Below are positions 54,990-62,719 of a stretch of 64,000 bases of DNA, in pieces. Source of the DNA: Pseudoflavonifractor sp. MSJ-30 (GTDB taxonomy: Bacteria > Bacillota > Clostridia > Oscillospirales > Oscillospiraceae); assembly GCF_018918045.1 (NCBI RefSeq), contig NZ_JAHLPU010000051.1:62001-126000 (forward strand), given 5' to 3'. Both the position numbers and the translations under genes were made by a program. Below the pieces are notes generated by a model that was given only the letters and a program-made list of their open reading frames with translations, was not told the DNA's origin and made no database searches. Numbering within the stretch: the first letter of the stretch is position 1; every line of letters begins with the position of its first letter.

Positions 54990-57900
54990 ATGAAGAAGAT
55001 TCTCAAAAGAGGAATGTCGGGGCTGCTTGCAGTCCTCATGGCATTCACCGTGCTTGCGGGCTTTGGCACGACCACGGCCTTCGCCGCAAGCGAAACAGCG
55101 GAGTCCTATATGATTTCCTTCCCCCGTGACGGGGACGCTGCTCAGATTTACTCCGAGGACGCATGGGGACACTCCGCGAAAAACTATATGAACGGCTGGG
55201 CAACAGGCTCCAGCAACTATACTACCCTGCATTGCATGGATTCCTTCGACGGGAAGGTGTGCTACTGCATCGAGCCCGGCCTATCCCGAAATGTCGGCGA
55301 TACCTATCACGGCTTCGGTGAGGATTTCTGGGATAACTATCCCAGCCAGTACAACAACACCATCGAGCCGGACGATATTAAGCTGCTGCTGGGGCGTATC
55401 ATGCAGTATGGCTATCAGGGCAATCTCTCCACCTCGTGGAGATCGCAGAACGATTCCGATGCGGATAAGCTGGCCCACGCCTTCGCTACCCAGCTGCTCG
55501 TTTGGGAAACGGTTGTGGGCGAGCGCGATGCGGACTTTGACCATGTGAGCACCGGCGGCTATGATGAGATCCTGTCGCTGGTTTCCCCCAATCATCCGCT
55601 GTATAGCCGAATCATGGATTATTACGACAGCATCGAGTCCAGTGTGCAGAGCCATGCCGTTTGCCCCAGCTTTATGAGCAGAAGCAGCGGCGGCGCAAAG
55701 ACCATTGAGCTTGCGTGGGATGGCAGTCAGTACATTGCCGAGCTCACGGATACCAACCGCGTGCTGTCACAGTTTACCTTCTCCGCCAGTGAGACAGGCT
55801 TCCATTTCAGCGTGTCGGGCAATACGCTCACTATCACCACCGATACGGCTCCCACCGGCAATGTGACGATCTCCGCAAGTCGAAGTGCATCCCGCTGCGG
55901 CGTTCTTGTTTGGACGGACTATAAGTACGGCCCCAACGGCGGCGTTCAGGATACCATCACCTATACGGCCTCCGTCAGCGACCCCGTAAGGGCATTTGTC
56001 AAGCTGAAGGTCAGCTATGGAGGCGCTAAAATCATCAAGACCAGCGAGGACGGCAGGGTGGACGGCATTACCTTCACCATCACCGGCGAGGGCGTCAATC
56101 AGAGCGTTACCACCGACCGAAACGGTGAAATTCACATCGACAATCTGATGCCCGGTATCTATACCGTCACTGAACAGAGCTACGACAAGTATGTACCCCA
56201 GGAAAGCCACCGTGTTACCGTGCTCGCCGGGCAGACGGCGACGGTTTCCTTCAACAATATACTCCGCCGCGGTGATCTGACCGTGACCAAGACCTCCGAG
56301 GACGGACTGAACCAGGGTGTGAAGTTCCACCTTTTTGGAACCTCCCTTAGCGGCCTTCCTGTAGATGAATACGCCGTCACCGATGAAAACGGTGTGGCGA
56401 CTTTCCGGGATGTGCTCATCGGCACCGGCTACACACTGGAGGAGATGGACACCGCCATTCGCTATGTGATTCCCAACAGCCAGAGTGCCGCAGTGGAATG
56501 GAACAGTGTAACCAATAAGAGCTTTTCCAACATCCTCAAGAAATTCAATGTCACCGTCACCAAGAGCGACTGTGAGAGCGGAATGGCGCAGGGCGACGCT
56601 TCGCTTGCCGGTGCTGCCTACGGCATCTATAAGGGCGAGCAGCTTGTGGATACTTACTACACCGACGAGAACGGCCAGTTCACCACTGGCTATTATGTCT
56701 GCGGCGACGACTGGACGATTCGTGAGATCAGCCCCTCCGAGGGCTATCTTCTGGACGGCACCGTTTATCCTGTCGGTGCAGAGGCGGCCAATTACACCGT
56801 TGAGCTGAACGCTGCGCCTGCTGTGGCTGTTGCCGAGCAGGTGCAGAAGGGCAATATCGCCATCATCAAGCACACCGACAACGGCGACACACAAATTGAA
56901 ACGCCCGAAGAAGGCGCGATTTTTGCCGTCTATCTGAAATCTGCCGGCAGCTATGAGGCGGCAAAGGATACGGAGCGGGACTATCTGACCTGCGATGAAA
57001 ACGGCTTTGTCCAAAGCAAGGACCTGCCCTACGGCGTGTATACCGTGCATCAGGTCTCCGGCTGGGAGGGCCGTGAGCTGATGAGCGACTTTGATGTGTT
57101 CATTGCCAAGGACGGCGAGACCTATCGCTACCTCATCAACAACGCTAACTTCGAGTCCTTCATTAAGGTCATCAAGGTGGACGCGGAGACCGGCAATACC
57201 ATTCCCTATGCGGGTGCGGGCTTCCAGATCTTCCGTCCGGATGGCTCCAAGGTGGAAATGACCTTTACCTATCCGGAGGTTACCACCATCGACACCTTCT
57301 ACACCAATGACTCCGGCATGCTCATCACGCCGGAGAAGCTGGAGTTTGGCAAGGGCTACTCCCTCAAGGAGGTCTCCGCTCCTTACGGCTATGTGCTCAG
57401 TCATGAGGCGGTCAAGTTTGATGTGACCGAAGATAATTCCACCGAGGAAAGCGGCGTGACAATCGTTGCAGTGAAGCTTGGCAACTACGCGCAGAAGGGC
57501 ATCATCAAGATTTCCAAAACCGGCGAGGTGTTTGCCACCGTCACGGCGGCGGACGGGGTCTACCAGCCGGTCTATACGGTGCAGGGTCTTGCAGGAGCAA
57601 CCTATGAGATCAAGGCAGCGGCGGACATCTACACCCCGGATGGTACGCTGCGCTGTAGTGCCGGCGAGGTGGTGGATACGGTGACCACCGGCGCAGATGG
57701 CATGGCGGAGAGCAAGCCGCTGTATCTGGGAAAATACGAAATCACCGAGATGAAAGCCCCCGACGGCATGGTCATTAACAAGGACGCCCATACCGCAGAG
57801 CTTGTCTATGCCGGGCAGGAGATTGAGATCACCGAAACCGCTGCCAGCTTCTGCAATGACAGACAGAAGGCGCGGATTTCTCTTTCCAAGGTGCTGGAGC

Positions 57901-59210
57901 AGAACAAGCAGTTCGGTATCGGTATGAATAACGAGCTTTCCGCCGTGACCTTCGGCTTCTATGCCGCCGAGGAGCTTACTGCAGCAGACGGCTCTGTCAT
58001 TCCTGCGGACGGACTGATTGAGATCCTGTCTCTTGACGAAAACGGAAAGGCTGTGCTCAAGAGCGATGTTCCCTTCGGCAGCTACTATGTCAAGGAAATC
58101 AGCACCGACAGCCACTATATGCTCTCTGATGAGAAGTACCCTGTGACCTTTGCTTATGCCGGCCAGGAAATTCCCACGGTGGAGCTTGCCGTCAATGACG
58201 GAAAGAGCATTACCAACGAGATGATCTACGGAGAGATCCACGGCATGAAGAAGGATGAGGACGGCAAGTCGCTGGCCGGAGCTACCATCGGCCTGTTCAT
58301 CACAGACGGCACAGAGCCTATTCTGACCACTGTTTCCGCAGAGGACGGTAGCTTCTCCTTTACAGGTATCCCCTATGGCGAGTATGTGGTTCGTGAAATC
58401 GCTGCGCCGGAGGGCTATGTAATGGATGACACGCCTTATGCTGTGAAGGTAGATCAGAACGGCGCTGTGATCGAGATCGAGATCACCAACAAGCTCATTC
58501 GCGGCAGCGTTCAGCTGACCAAGGTGGATAAAGACTATCCCGATCATCACCTGAGCAGCGCAGTCTTTGAGGTATACCGTGGCGGAAAGCTTGTGGGCCA
58601 GATGGAGGAGCTGTCCGACGGCGTCTACAAGCTGGATGATCTGCCCTACGGCGATTACACGCTGAAGGAAACTGAGGCCCCCAAGGGCTTCTTCCTTGAT
58701 GAGAAAACCTACAGCTTCTCCATTAAGGAAGATGGCAAAACGGTCATCGTGGAAAATGAGACCGGAAAGGGCTTTGTCAACCAGGCACAGACCGGAGGCA
58801 TCCGCATTGAAAAGACTTCGGAGGACGGTGTGCTGAAGGGCTTCACCTTCCGCGTGGAGGGCTCGGATATCACCGGCAATGCCTTCAGCAAGGACTTTGT
58901 GACCGATGAAAATGGTCAGATTCACATCGAGGGGCTACGCATAGGTGATTATGTGATCTCCGAGGTGTCCAACAAAGCCAACGAGAAGTATGAGCTTCCC
59001 GCAAATGTCACCGTAACCGTTCACGAAGGAAAGACGGTCGTTGCCAAGTTCCATAACAAGCTCAAGCCTGTTACGGATATCCCCAAGACCGGAGATACCA
59101 CCAATATGCCTCTTTGGGCAGCACTTGCCGGTATCTCTGCAATCGGTGCAGGTGCAGCGGCCTTCTTTACCTTCCGCAAAAAGAAGGAGGTAGGCAAGCA
59201 TGAACGCTAA
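54990..59210 (+). CDS. Giant thioester/Cna-B repeat surface adhesin with sortase signal
   Basis: 1,406 residues. Signal peptide, then a thioester (TQXA) domain: Cys in GKVCYCIEPG near residue 92 and Gln in ATQLLVWE near 170 should form the Cys-Gln thioester that bonds host or surface amines. About ten Cna-B/SpaA-like beta modules follow from residue 345 on, recognisable by K-T-S-E-D-G or K-V-D-x-x-T-G openings and E-x-x-A-P-x-G-Y/F endings (KEVSAPYGYVL, REIAAPEGYVM, KETEAPKGFFL); many carry the Lys-Asn-Glu set for isopeptide bonds. The C-terminus has the sorting signal IPKTGD at 1364, a hydrophobic helix and a basic tail. Confidence 0.95.
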   Translation: MKKILKRGMSGLLAVLMAFTVLAGFGTTTAFAASETAESYMISFPRDGDAAQIYSEDAWGHSAKNYMNGWATGSSNYTTLHCMDSFDGKVCYCIEPGLSRNVGDTYHGFGEDFWDNYPSQYNNTIEPDDIKLLLGRIMQYGYQGNLSTSWRSQNDSDADKLAHAFATQLLVWETVVGERDADFDHVSTGGYDEILSLVSPNHPLYSRIMDYYDSIESSVQSHAVCPSFMSRSSGGAKTIELAWDGSQYIAELTDTNRVLSQFTFSASETGFHFSVSGNTLTITTDTAPTGNVTISASRSASRCGVLVWTDYKYGPNGGVQDTITYTASVSDPVRAFVKLKVSYGGAKIIKTSEDGRVDGITFTITGEGVNQSVTTDRNGEIHIDNLMPGIYTVTEQSYDKYVPQESHRVTVLAGQTATVSFNNILRRGDLTVTKTSEDGLNQGVKFHLFGTSLSGLPVDEYAVTDENGVATFRDVLIGTGYTLEEMDTAIRYVIPNSQSAAVEWNSVTNKSFSNILKKFNVTVTKSDCESGMAQGDASLAGAAYGIYKGEQLVDTYYTDENGQFTTGYYVCGDDWTIREISPSEGYLLDGTVYPVGAEAANYTVELNAAPAVAVAEQVQKGNIAIIKHTDNGDTQIETPEEGAIFAVYLKSAGSYEAAKDTERDYLTCDENGFVQSKDLPYGVYTVHQVSGWEGRELMSDFDVFIAKDGETYRYLINNANFESFIKVIKVDAETGNTIPYAGAGFQIFRPDGSKVEMTFTYPEVTTIDTFYTNDSGMLITPEKLEFGKGYSLKEVSAPYGYVLSHEAVKFDVTEDNSTEESGVTIVAVKLGNYAQKGIIKISKTGEVFATVTAADGVYQPVYTVQGLAGATYEIKAAADIYTPDGTLRCSAGEVVDTVTTGADGMAESKPLYLGKYEITEMKAPDGMVINKDAHTAELVYAGQEIEITETAASFCNDRQKARISLSKVLEQNKQFGIGMNNELSAVTFGFYAAEELTAADGSVIPADGLIEILSLDENGKAVLKSDVPFGSYYVKEISTDSHYMLSDEKYPVTFAYAGQEIPTVELAVNDGKSITNEMIYGEIHGMKKDEDGKSLAGATIGLFITDGTEPILTTVSAEDGSFSFTGIPYGEYVVREIAAPEGYVMDDTPYAVKVDQNGAVIEIEITNKLIRGSVQLTKVDKDYPDHHLSSAVFEVYRGGKLVGQMEELSDGVYKLDDLPYGDYTLKETEAPKGFFLDEKTYSFSIKEDGKTVIVENETGKGFVNQAQTGGIRIEKTSEDGVLKGFTFRVEGSDITGNAFSKDFVTDENGQIHIEGLRIGDYVISEVSNKANEKYELPANVTVTVHEGKTVVAKFHNKLKPVTDIPKTGDTTNMPLWAALAGISAIGAGAAAFFTFRKKKEVGKHER

Positions 59211-59286
59211 GGTCATTATCGGCATCGGTCTTGTGGTGTTTATTATCGCAGGGCTGATCGTTCTTCGCCTGAAGAACAGGAAGTAA
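59200..59286 (+). CDS. 28-residue single-pass membrane peptide
   Basis: ATG at 59200 overlaps the end of the adhesin gene by 11 bases; AGGAGG lies nine bases upstream, inside the adhesin's RKKKEVG codons. The peptide opens MNAKVIIGIGLVVFIIAG and continues LIVLRLKNRK: one membrane helix with a basic C-terminus. Strong ribosome binding site and coupling support expression. It might assist adhesin anchoring or act as a small transfer-associated protein; no function is known. Confidence 0.65.
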   Translation: MNAKVIIGIGLVVFIIAGLIVLRLKNRK

Positions 59287-59294
59287 AACGGCAA

Positions 59295-59324
59295 GGGGCG
59301 GCATCTTTTTACAGATGCCGCCCC
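59295..59324 (+). other. Intercistronic hairpin without U tract
   Basis: Perfect 12-bp stem GGGGCGGCATCT / AGATGCCGCCCC with a 6-base loop, followed by GCTTAT. It stands between the membrane peptide and the next gene and probably tunes read-through or mRNA stability between the adhesin and the downstream cassette. Confidence 0.6.
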
Positions 59325-59343
59325 GCTTATAAAAGGAGACGCT

Positions 59344-59964
59344 ATGGAAGAGACAAGAAAAATCGGAGATTACTCCGTAAAGTATTCCATGTATATCGGG
59401 CACAAGGATATTGCGCTGGGTGAGAATCCCAACGCCGACAAGGATGAACGGTATATGTGTTGCTTCGTAGAGACCAACGCCATTTTCGAGCGCTATTCCG
59501 GAGTGCTGGTCAGCGACGATTTTGCAGAGATTGCAAAGGTGTTCGGCCAGCGCGTAGCGGATGCAGCCGAGGAGATTATTCAGGAAAACGAGAGAGCCTG
59601 TCAGGAAGTCGGCATGAATGAGGAACTCACAACAAATAGTTGTAAGTCCATTTCCTATGAGGATTCCATCGAGAGCAAGGTGGTTGTCATCAAGGGCAGC
59701 ATTCTCCGGCCTGAGTTCCGCCACGCCAATCACCAACTTATGCTGTGTACCGGTGGCTTCGGCGCGCAGGCCAATGCGCGAGGCCGTACCTGCTACTGCA
59801 TTTCTCTGTACGACGGGAGAAAGACCTCTTTTTATCGCACGGATTTTCTTGGTGTCATGGAGGAAAAGCGCCTTCCCGAATGGGCGCAGAAGGGCTTGGA
59901 GAAAGCGAAAGAGATGCACGCGAAGGAAAAGAAACCGACTAAAGAAAGAGGTGACGCAAGATGA
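59344..59964 (+). CDS. Conserved element protein of unknown function (cassette gene 1)
   Basis: 206 residues; AAAGGAG eight bases before the ATG. No family recognised. It appears cytoplasmic, with IGDYSVKYSMYIGHKDIALGENPNADKDERYMCCFVETNAIF, a Cys pair, and a helical middle (RVADAAEEIIQENERACQEVG). The C-terminus ends ERGDAR, which is the ribosome binding site of the next gene read as codons; the stop overlaps the next start (ATGA). Confidence 0.65.
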   Translation: MEETRKIGDYSVKYSMYIGHKDIALGENPNADKDERYMCCFVETNAIFERYSGVLVSDDFAEIAKVFGQRVADAAEEIIQENERACQEVGMNEELTTNSCKSISYEDSIESKVVVIKGSILRPEFRHANHQLMLCTGGFGAQANARGRTCYCISLYDGRKTSFYRTDFLGVMEEKRLPEWAQKGLEKAKEMHAKEKKPTKERGDAR

Positions 59965-60899
59965 TCGAGTATGAAAAAAGAGCAATGATCGAGGCGGAGG
60001 ACAAATATACCTTCCGTCAGAGCACGCAAATTTCCATGCAAACCGGACTGATCGGCCACCTCCGGGCTGATATGGACACGGACGGCAACGGCTTTTTCAG
60101 CAGTTGGTTTGACTTCCGGGAAGAGCTGAAAACCGACGAGTTTAAGGCGGAGTTTGACGAGGTAATCAACTCTCTGCGTGAGGAAGGCGACATTCTTCAT
60201 AACCGTAGGGCGCTTGTCAAGTACTGCTATTGCACACCCCAAAGCCGGATGCAGGAGGAGCCGGGCTACTATGGCGTTCGTGTGGATACCGAAAAGTATG
60301 CCTACCTTCTGCGCCTGAACCCGGACAGGGGCGAATACAACCTATACTGCTATTGCTATCGCCGGGATTGGCTCGATCAGCACCTGAAGGACGCAGAGAA
60401 AGGAATCCGTTTTATTGACAGCCATTACAAGGAGCTGTTTCGCATTCCGGATGGCGGCAAGGTGAAAATCCACTATTCGTGGAATGAAGACCAGATTCGC
60501 ACCTGCCGGTATATCGACGATTACCATGTGGAGATCGGGAGCAACCTCTATCACATTTGCGAGTTTGCCGAGCGCATGGAATACGGCGGCCATACCTGCG
60601 AGCCGATTCGGGACAACCTGCCCGAGCAGTGCTACAGCGTCCTTTCCGGCAGCGACGAAATCATTATCATCAAGCGCGGTGAAAAGGGCTACTTCAAGAC
60701 GGACATTCCCGTTACCGACAAGGACGAAGCCCGGAGCATCGTGAATGAGTACAACACAAAGCTCGGCGTCAGCAAGGCGCAGGAAGAAGCCATGAAGGCC
60801 GGCTCTATGTTCGGCTTTCAGGTGCCCGCCGCAGACCCTAGAAATTACGATGCGGACGGAAAACCTGTGATGCCGAAGGACAGAGGTGATGCACGATGA
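59961..60899 (+). CDS. Conserved element protein of unknown function (cassette gene 2)
   Basis: 312 residues. Features visible: acidic/aromatic N-terminus (KYTFRQSTQISMQTGLIGHLRADMDTDGNGFFSSWFDFREELKTDEFKAEFDEVINSLR), which looks like the DUF6908/LPD-type small domains of ICEs, and a tyrosine-rich middle (KYAYLLRLNPDRGEYNLYCYCYRRDWLDQHL). No catalytic motif recognised. Couples by ATGA to both neighbours and ends DRGDAR. Confidence 0.6.
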   Translation: MIEYEKRAMIEAEDKYTFRQSTQISMQTGLIGHLRADMDTDGNGFFSSWFDFREELKTDEFKAEFDEVINSLREEGDILHNRRALVKYCYCTPQSRMQEEPGYYGVRVDTEKYAYLLRLNPDRGEYNLYCYCYRRDWLDQHLKDAEKGIRFIDSHYKELFRIPDGGKVKIHYSWNEDQIRTCRYIDDYHVEIGSNLYHICEFAERMEYGGHTCEPIRDNLPEQCYSVLSGSDEIIIIKRGEKGYFKTDIPVTDKDEARSIVNEYNTKLGVSKAQEEAMKAGSMFGFQVPAADPRNYDADGKPVMPKDRGDAR

Positions 60900-61441
60900 G
60901 TAAGGACGATTATCGCATCTGGTCCAATGCTGACCTTGACTATGAGGAGTGGAAAGACTGGATGGAGGAAGAATATCCGACGCTTTCCGAGGACGAGCGC
61001 GTCGCCATGATGTATGAGGAAAATGGGCATTATCTTGAGGACGAACGCCTGAATTTGGACATCCAGCTTTCGCAGCCGATACTGGTTGTTGCCGATCTGG
61101 GGCTTTGGAATGGCAGGCGCACGGGATACAAAGAAATTCCCAGCGGCAATATCCGTGACTGCCTTTACTCTGATTACGACTACACCACATGGTATGTGGA
61201 CAAGAGCGGAGATCTTCGGTGCGATGACACCCACCATGACGGTACAAACCACTATCTCTATCGGGTATATAAGGACAATGTTTCCCAGGCGCAGAAGGAC
61301 CGGCTCAAAGAAAAAATCTACAACGGCACAGCCACTAGGGCAGATATTGCCCGTGTCACCCGCAGGCTTGGCGATGAGATCGGGAAGGTGTACGGCTGGA
61401 GCTTTCCTACCCGACAGAGAGAACGAGGTGAGGCACGATGA
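60896..61441 (+). CDS. Conserved element protein of unknown function (cassette gene 3)
   Basis: 181 residues, acidic at the N-terminus (DDYRIWSNADLDYEEWKDWMEEEYPTLSEDERVAMMYEENGHYLEDERLNLDIQLSQPILVVADLGLWNGRRTGYKEI). The C-terminal half has CDDTHHDGTNHYLYRVYKDNVSQAQKDRLKEKIYNGTATRADIARVTRRLGDEIGKVYGW. Similar proteins occur repeatedly in ICEs of gut Firmicutes, but I know no function. ATGA overlaps on both sides; ends RERGEAR. Confidence 0.65.
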   Translation: MSKDDYRIWSNADLDYEEWKDWMEEEYPTLSEDERVAMMYEENGHYLEDERLNLDIQLSQPILVVADLGLWNGRRTGYKEIPSGNIRDCLYSDYDYTTWYVDKSGDLRCDDTHHDGTNHYLYRVYKDNVSQAQKDRLKEKIYNGTATRADIARVTRRLGDEIGKVYGWSFPTRQRERGEAR

Positions 61442-62367
61442 ACCACCGCGGGAAGGAGGAAAAGTATTTGAGCGTTGATACGAGCAAAGAGATAGATGTG
61501 TTTTATCCAGACCTGAACGACGGCAAGATTCAATGGGTGCACTACGATACTACGCAGTCGCTGGTTGAAATCTGTGTTTTTAATAAAGAAACGATACGGG
61601 CGGTGAATGCCGCTTGCTGGGATGCTACTGAGGCCTTTCAAATGATTCGCGAGGTCAGCAATCGTTTCCTGCTGAGGCCAGGTATGGACGGCTATGAAGA
61701 TACCATAATCCGCATGAGAAGCGACAAGCCCGCAGCTATTGGCTGCAGCTATCTTACTCTGGATCGATTGGAACAGTTCTTGGAGGCTGGAGAGCTTCTA
61801 AACAGTTACTGTATGCGGAAATTTGGGTGCAAAGCAAATTTCTCTGACTTGCGCAAGGTTGACTTGGGTCACAAAACGCTGGAAAGAGGACATACATTGC
61901 GGGTCTACGCGAATCTGGAGGATTGCCATATTGGGGTTTATTTGGACGGAAAGATTCTGGGTATGCGGCAGTTCGATTCGCTGCGGGAGATGAATTATAC
62001 AGTGCTTTCGGAGCTTTCCTTCAATGACCTTACACAGCTGCCGGAATGGGCTGTTGCGCAACACACTGATATGAAAAAGCAGGTTAATCCCGTAGCGCGA
62101 ATCGATTATTTGGACTTTCGTGGCAAGGTGGTCGAACACACCGAATATATGGATGAGACAGCTTTTCTGACCGATCTAAAAAATCAGCTGGACTGCGGTG
62201 TGCCGCTGTGCGTCGTTCTCTACCGAGACCAGAACGGCAAGACCATTTCCCGTGCGTTTCTGAACGACCTGGATACACTGCCAAAAGTACTTTCTGTTGA
62301 GGACAATCCTTACAGAAAGCTTCCGGCAATGGCTCCAAAGAAAAAAGAACACGAACCTGCGAGATAA
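61438..62367 (+). CDS. Conserved element protein of unknown function (cassette gene 4)
   Basis: 309 residues; more AT-rich and with different codon choices (TTG, ATA, AGA) from the preceding cassette genes, which suggests a separate origin. Alternating beta strands and helices; LDVDTSKEIDVFYPDLNDGKIQWVHYDTTQSLVEICVF-like start and a C-terminal KTISRAFLNDLDTLPKVLSVEDNPYRKLP. Two half-domains of similar flavour may be present. No motif recognised. Last in the ATGA chain. Confidence 0.6.
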   Translation: MNHRGKEEKYLSVDTSKEIDVFYPDLNDGKIQWVHYDTTQSLVEICVFNKETIRAVNAACWDATEAFQMIREVSNRFLLRPGMDGYEDTIIRMRSDKPAAIGCSYLTLDRLEQFLEAGELLNSYCMRKFGCKANFSDLRKVDLGHKTLERGHTLRVYANLEDCHIGVYLDGKILGMRQFDSLREMNYTVLSELSFNDLTQLPEWAVAQHTDMKKQVNPVARIDYLDFRGKVVEHTEYMDETAFLTDLKNQLDCGVPLCVVLYRDQNGKTISRAFLNDLDTLPKVLSVEDNPYRKLPAMAPKKKEHEPAR

Positions 62368-62376
62368 GGAGAAGCT

Positions 62377-62706
62377 ATGGATAAGAAGAAAGCCATCTGC
62401 GAGTATCTCCGTAAAAATCATATTGGCAAAGAAAATGCCATCCACAGCAAGGAGCTTGAAAAGCTGTTTCTGCTTGACGGACGAAATATTCGCCGCAAGA
62501 TCAGCGCCTTGCGGCAGGATGGCTTTCCTATTTGCAGCGACGAAACGGGCTACTATTACGCAGATAACCAGAAAGAGATCAATACCACCGTCTGTCGGTT
62601 AAATGAGCTTGTGACGAAGGTATCCAACGCCAGAACCGGGCTTCTATTTGCATCGATCCTCGGAGAGAGTGAGCAGACCGTTGAGGTCACGATCAAAGTA
62701 AGATAA
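62377..62706 (+). CDS. Winged-helix DNA-binding-like protein
   Basis: 109 residues; AAGGAGA six bases before the ATG. The N-terminal 65 residues form a winged helix: ICEYLRKNHIGKENAIHSKELEKLFLLDGRNIRRKISALRQDGFPICSDETGYYYADN, with a wing ending in G-Y-Y-Y. The remainder is a helix and strand (INTTVCRLNELVTKVSNARTGLLFASIL). Proteins like this commonly precede the large polyvalent gene in ICEs. Probably regulates the module or contacts DNA during transfer. Thirteen bases separate it from the next start. Confidence 0.7.
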   Translation: MDKKKAICEYLRKNHIGKENAIHSKELEKLFLLDGRNIRRKISALRQDGFPICSDETGYYYADNQKEINTTVCRLNELVTKVSNARTGLLFASILGESEQTVEVTIKVR

Positions 62707-62719
62707 GGAGGGAGTTCCC

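Noticed and set aside
55767..58925. 1,052-codon open frame antisense to the Cna-B adhesin
   Set aside because: Mirror of the repeat-rich adhesin gene; no recognisable protein features or start signal.
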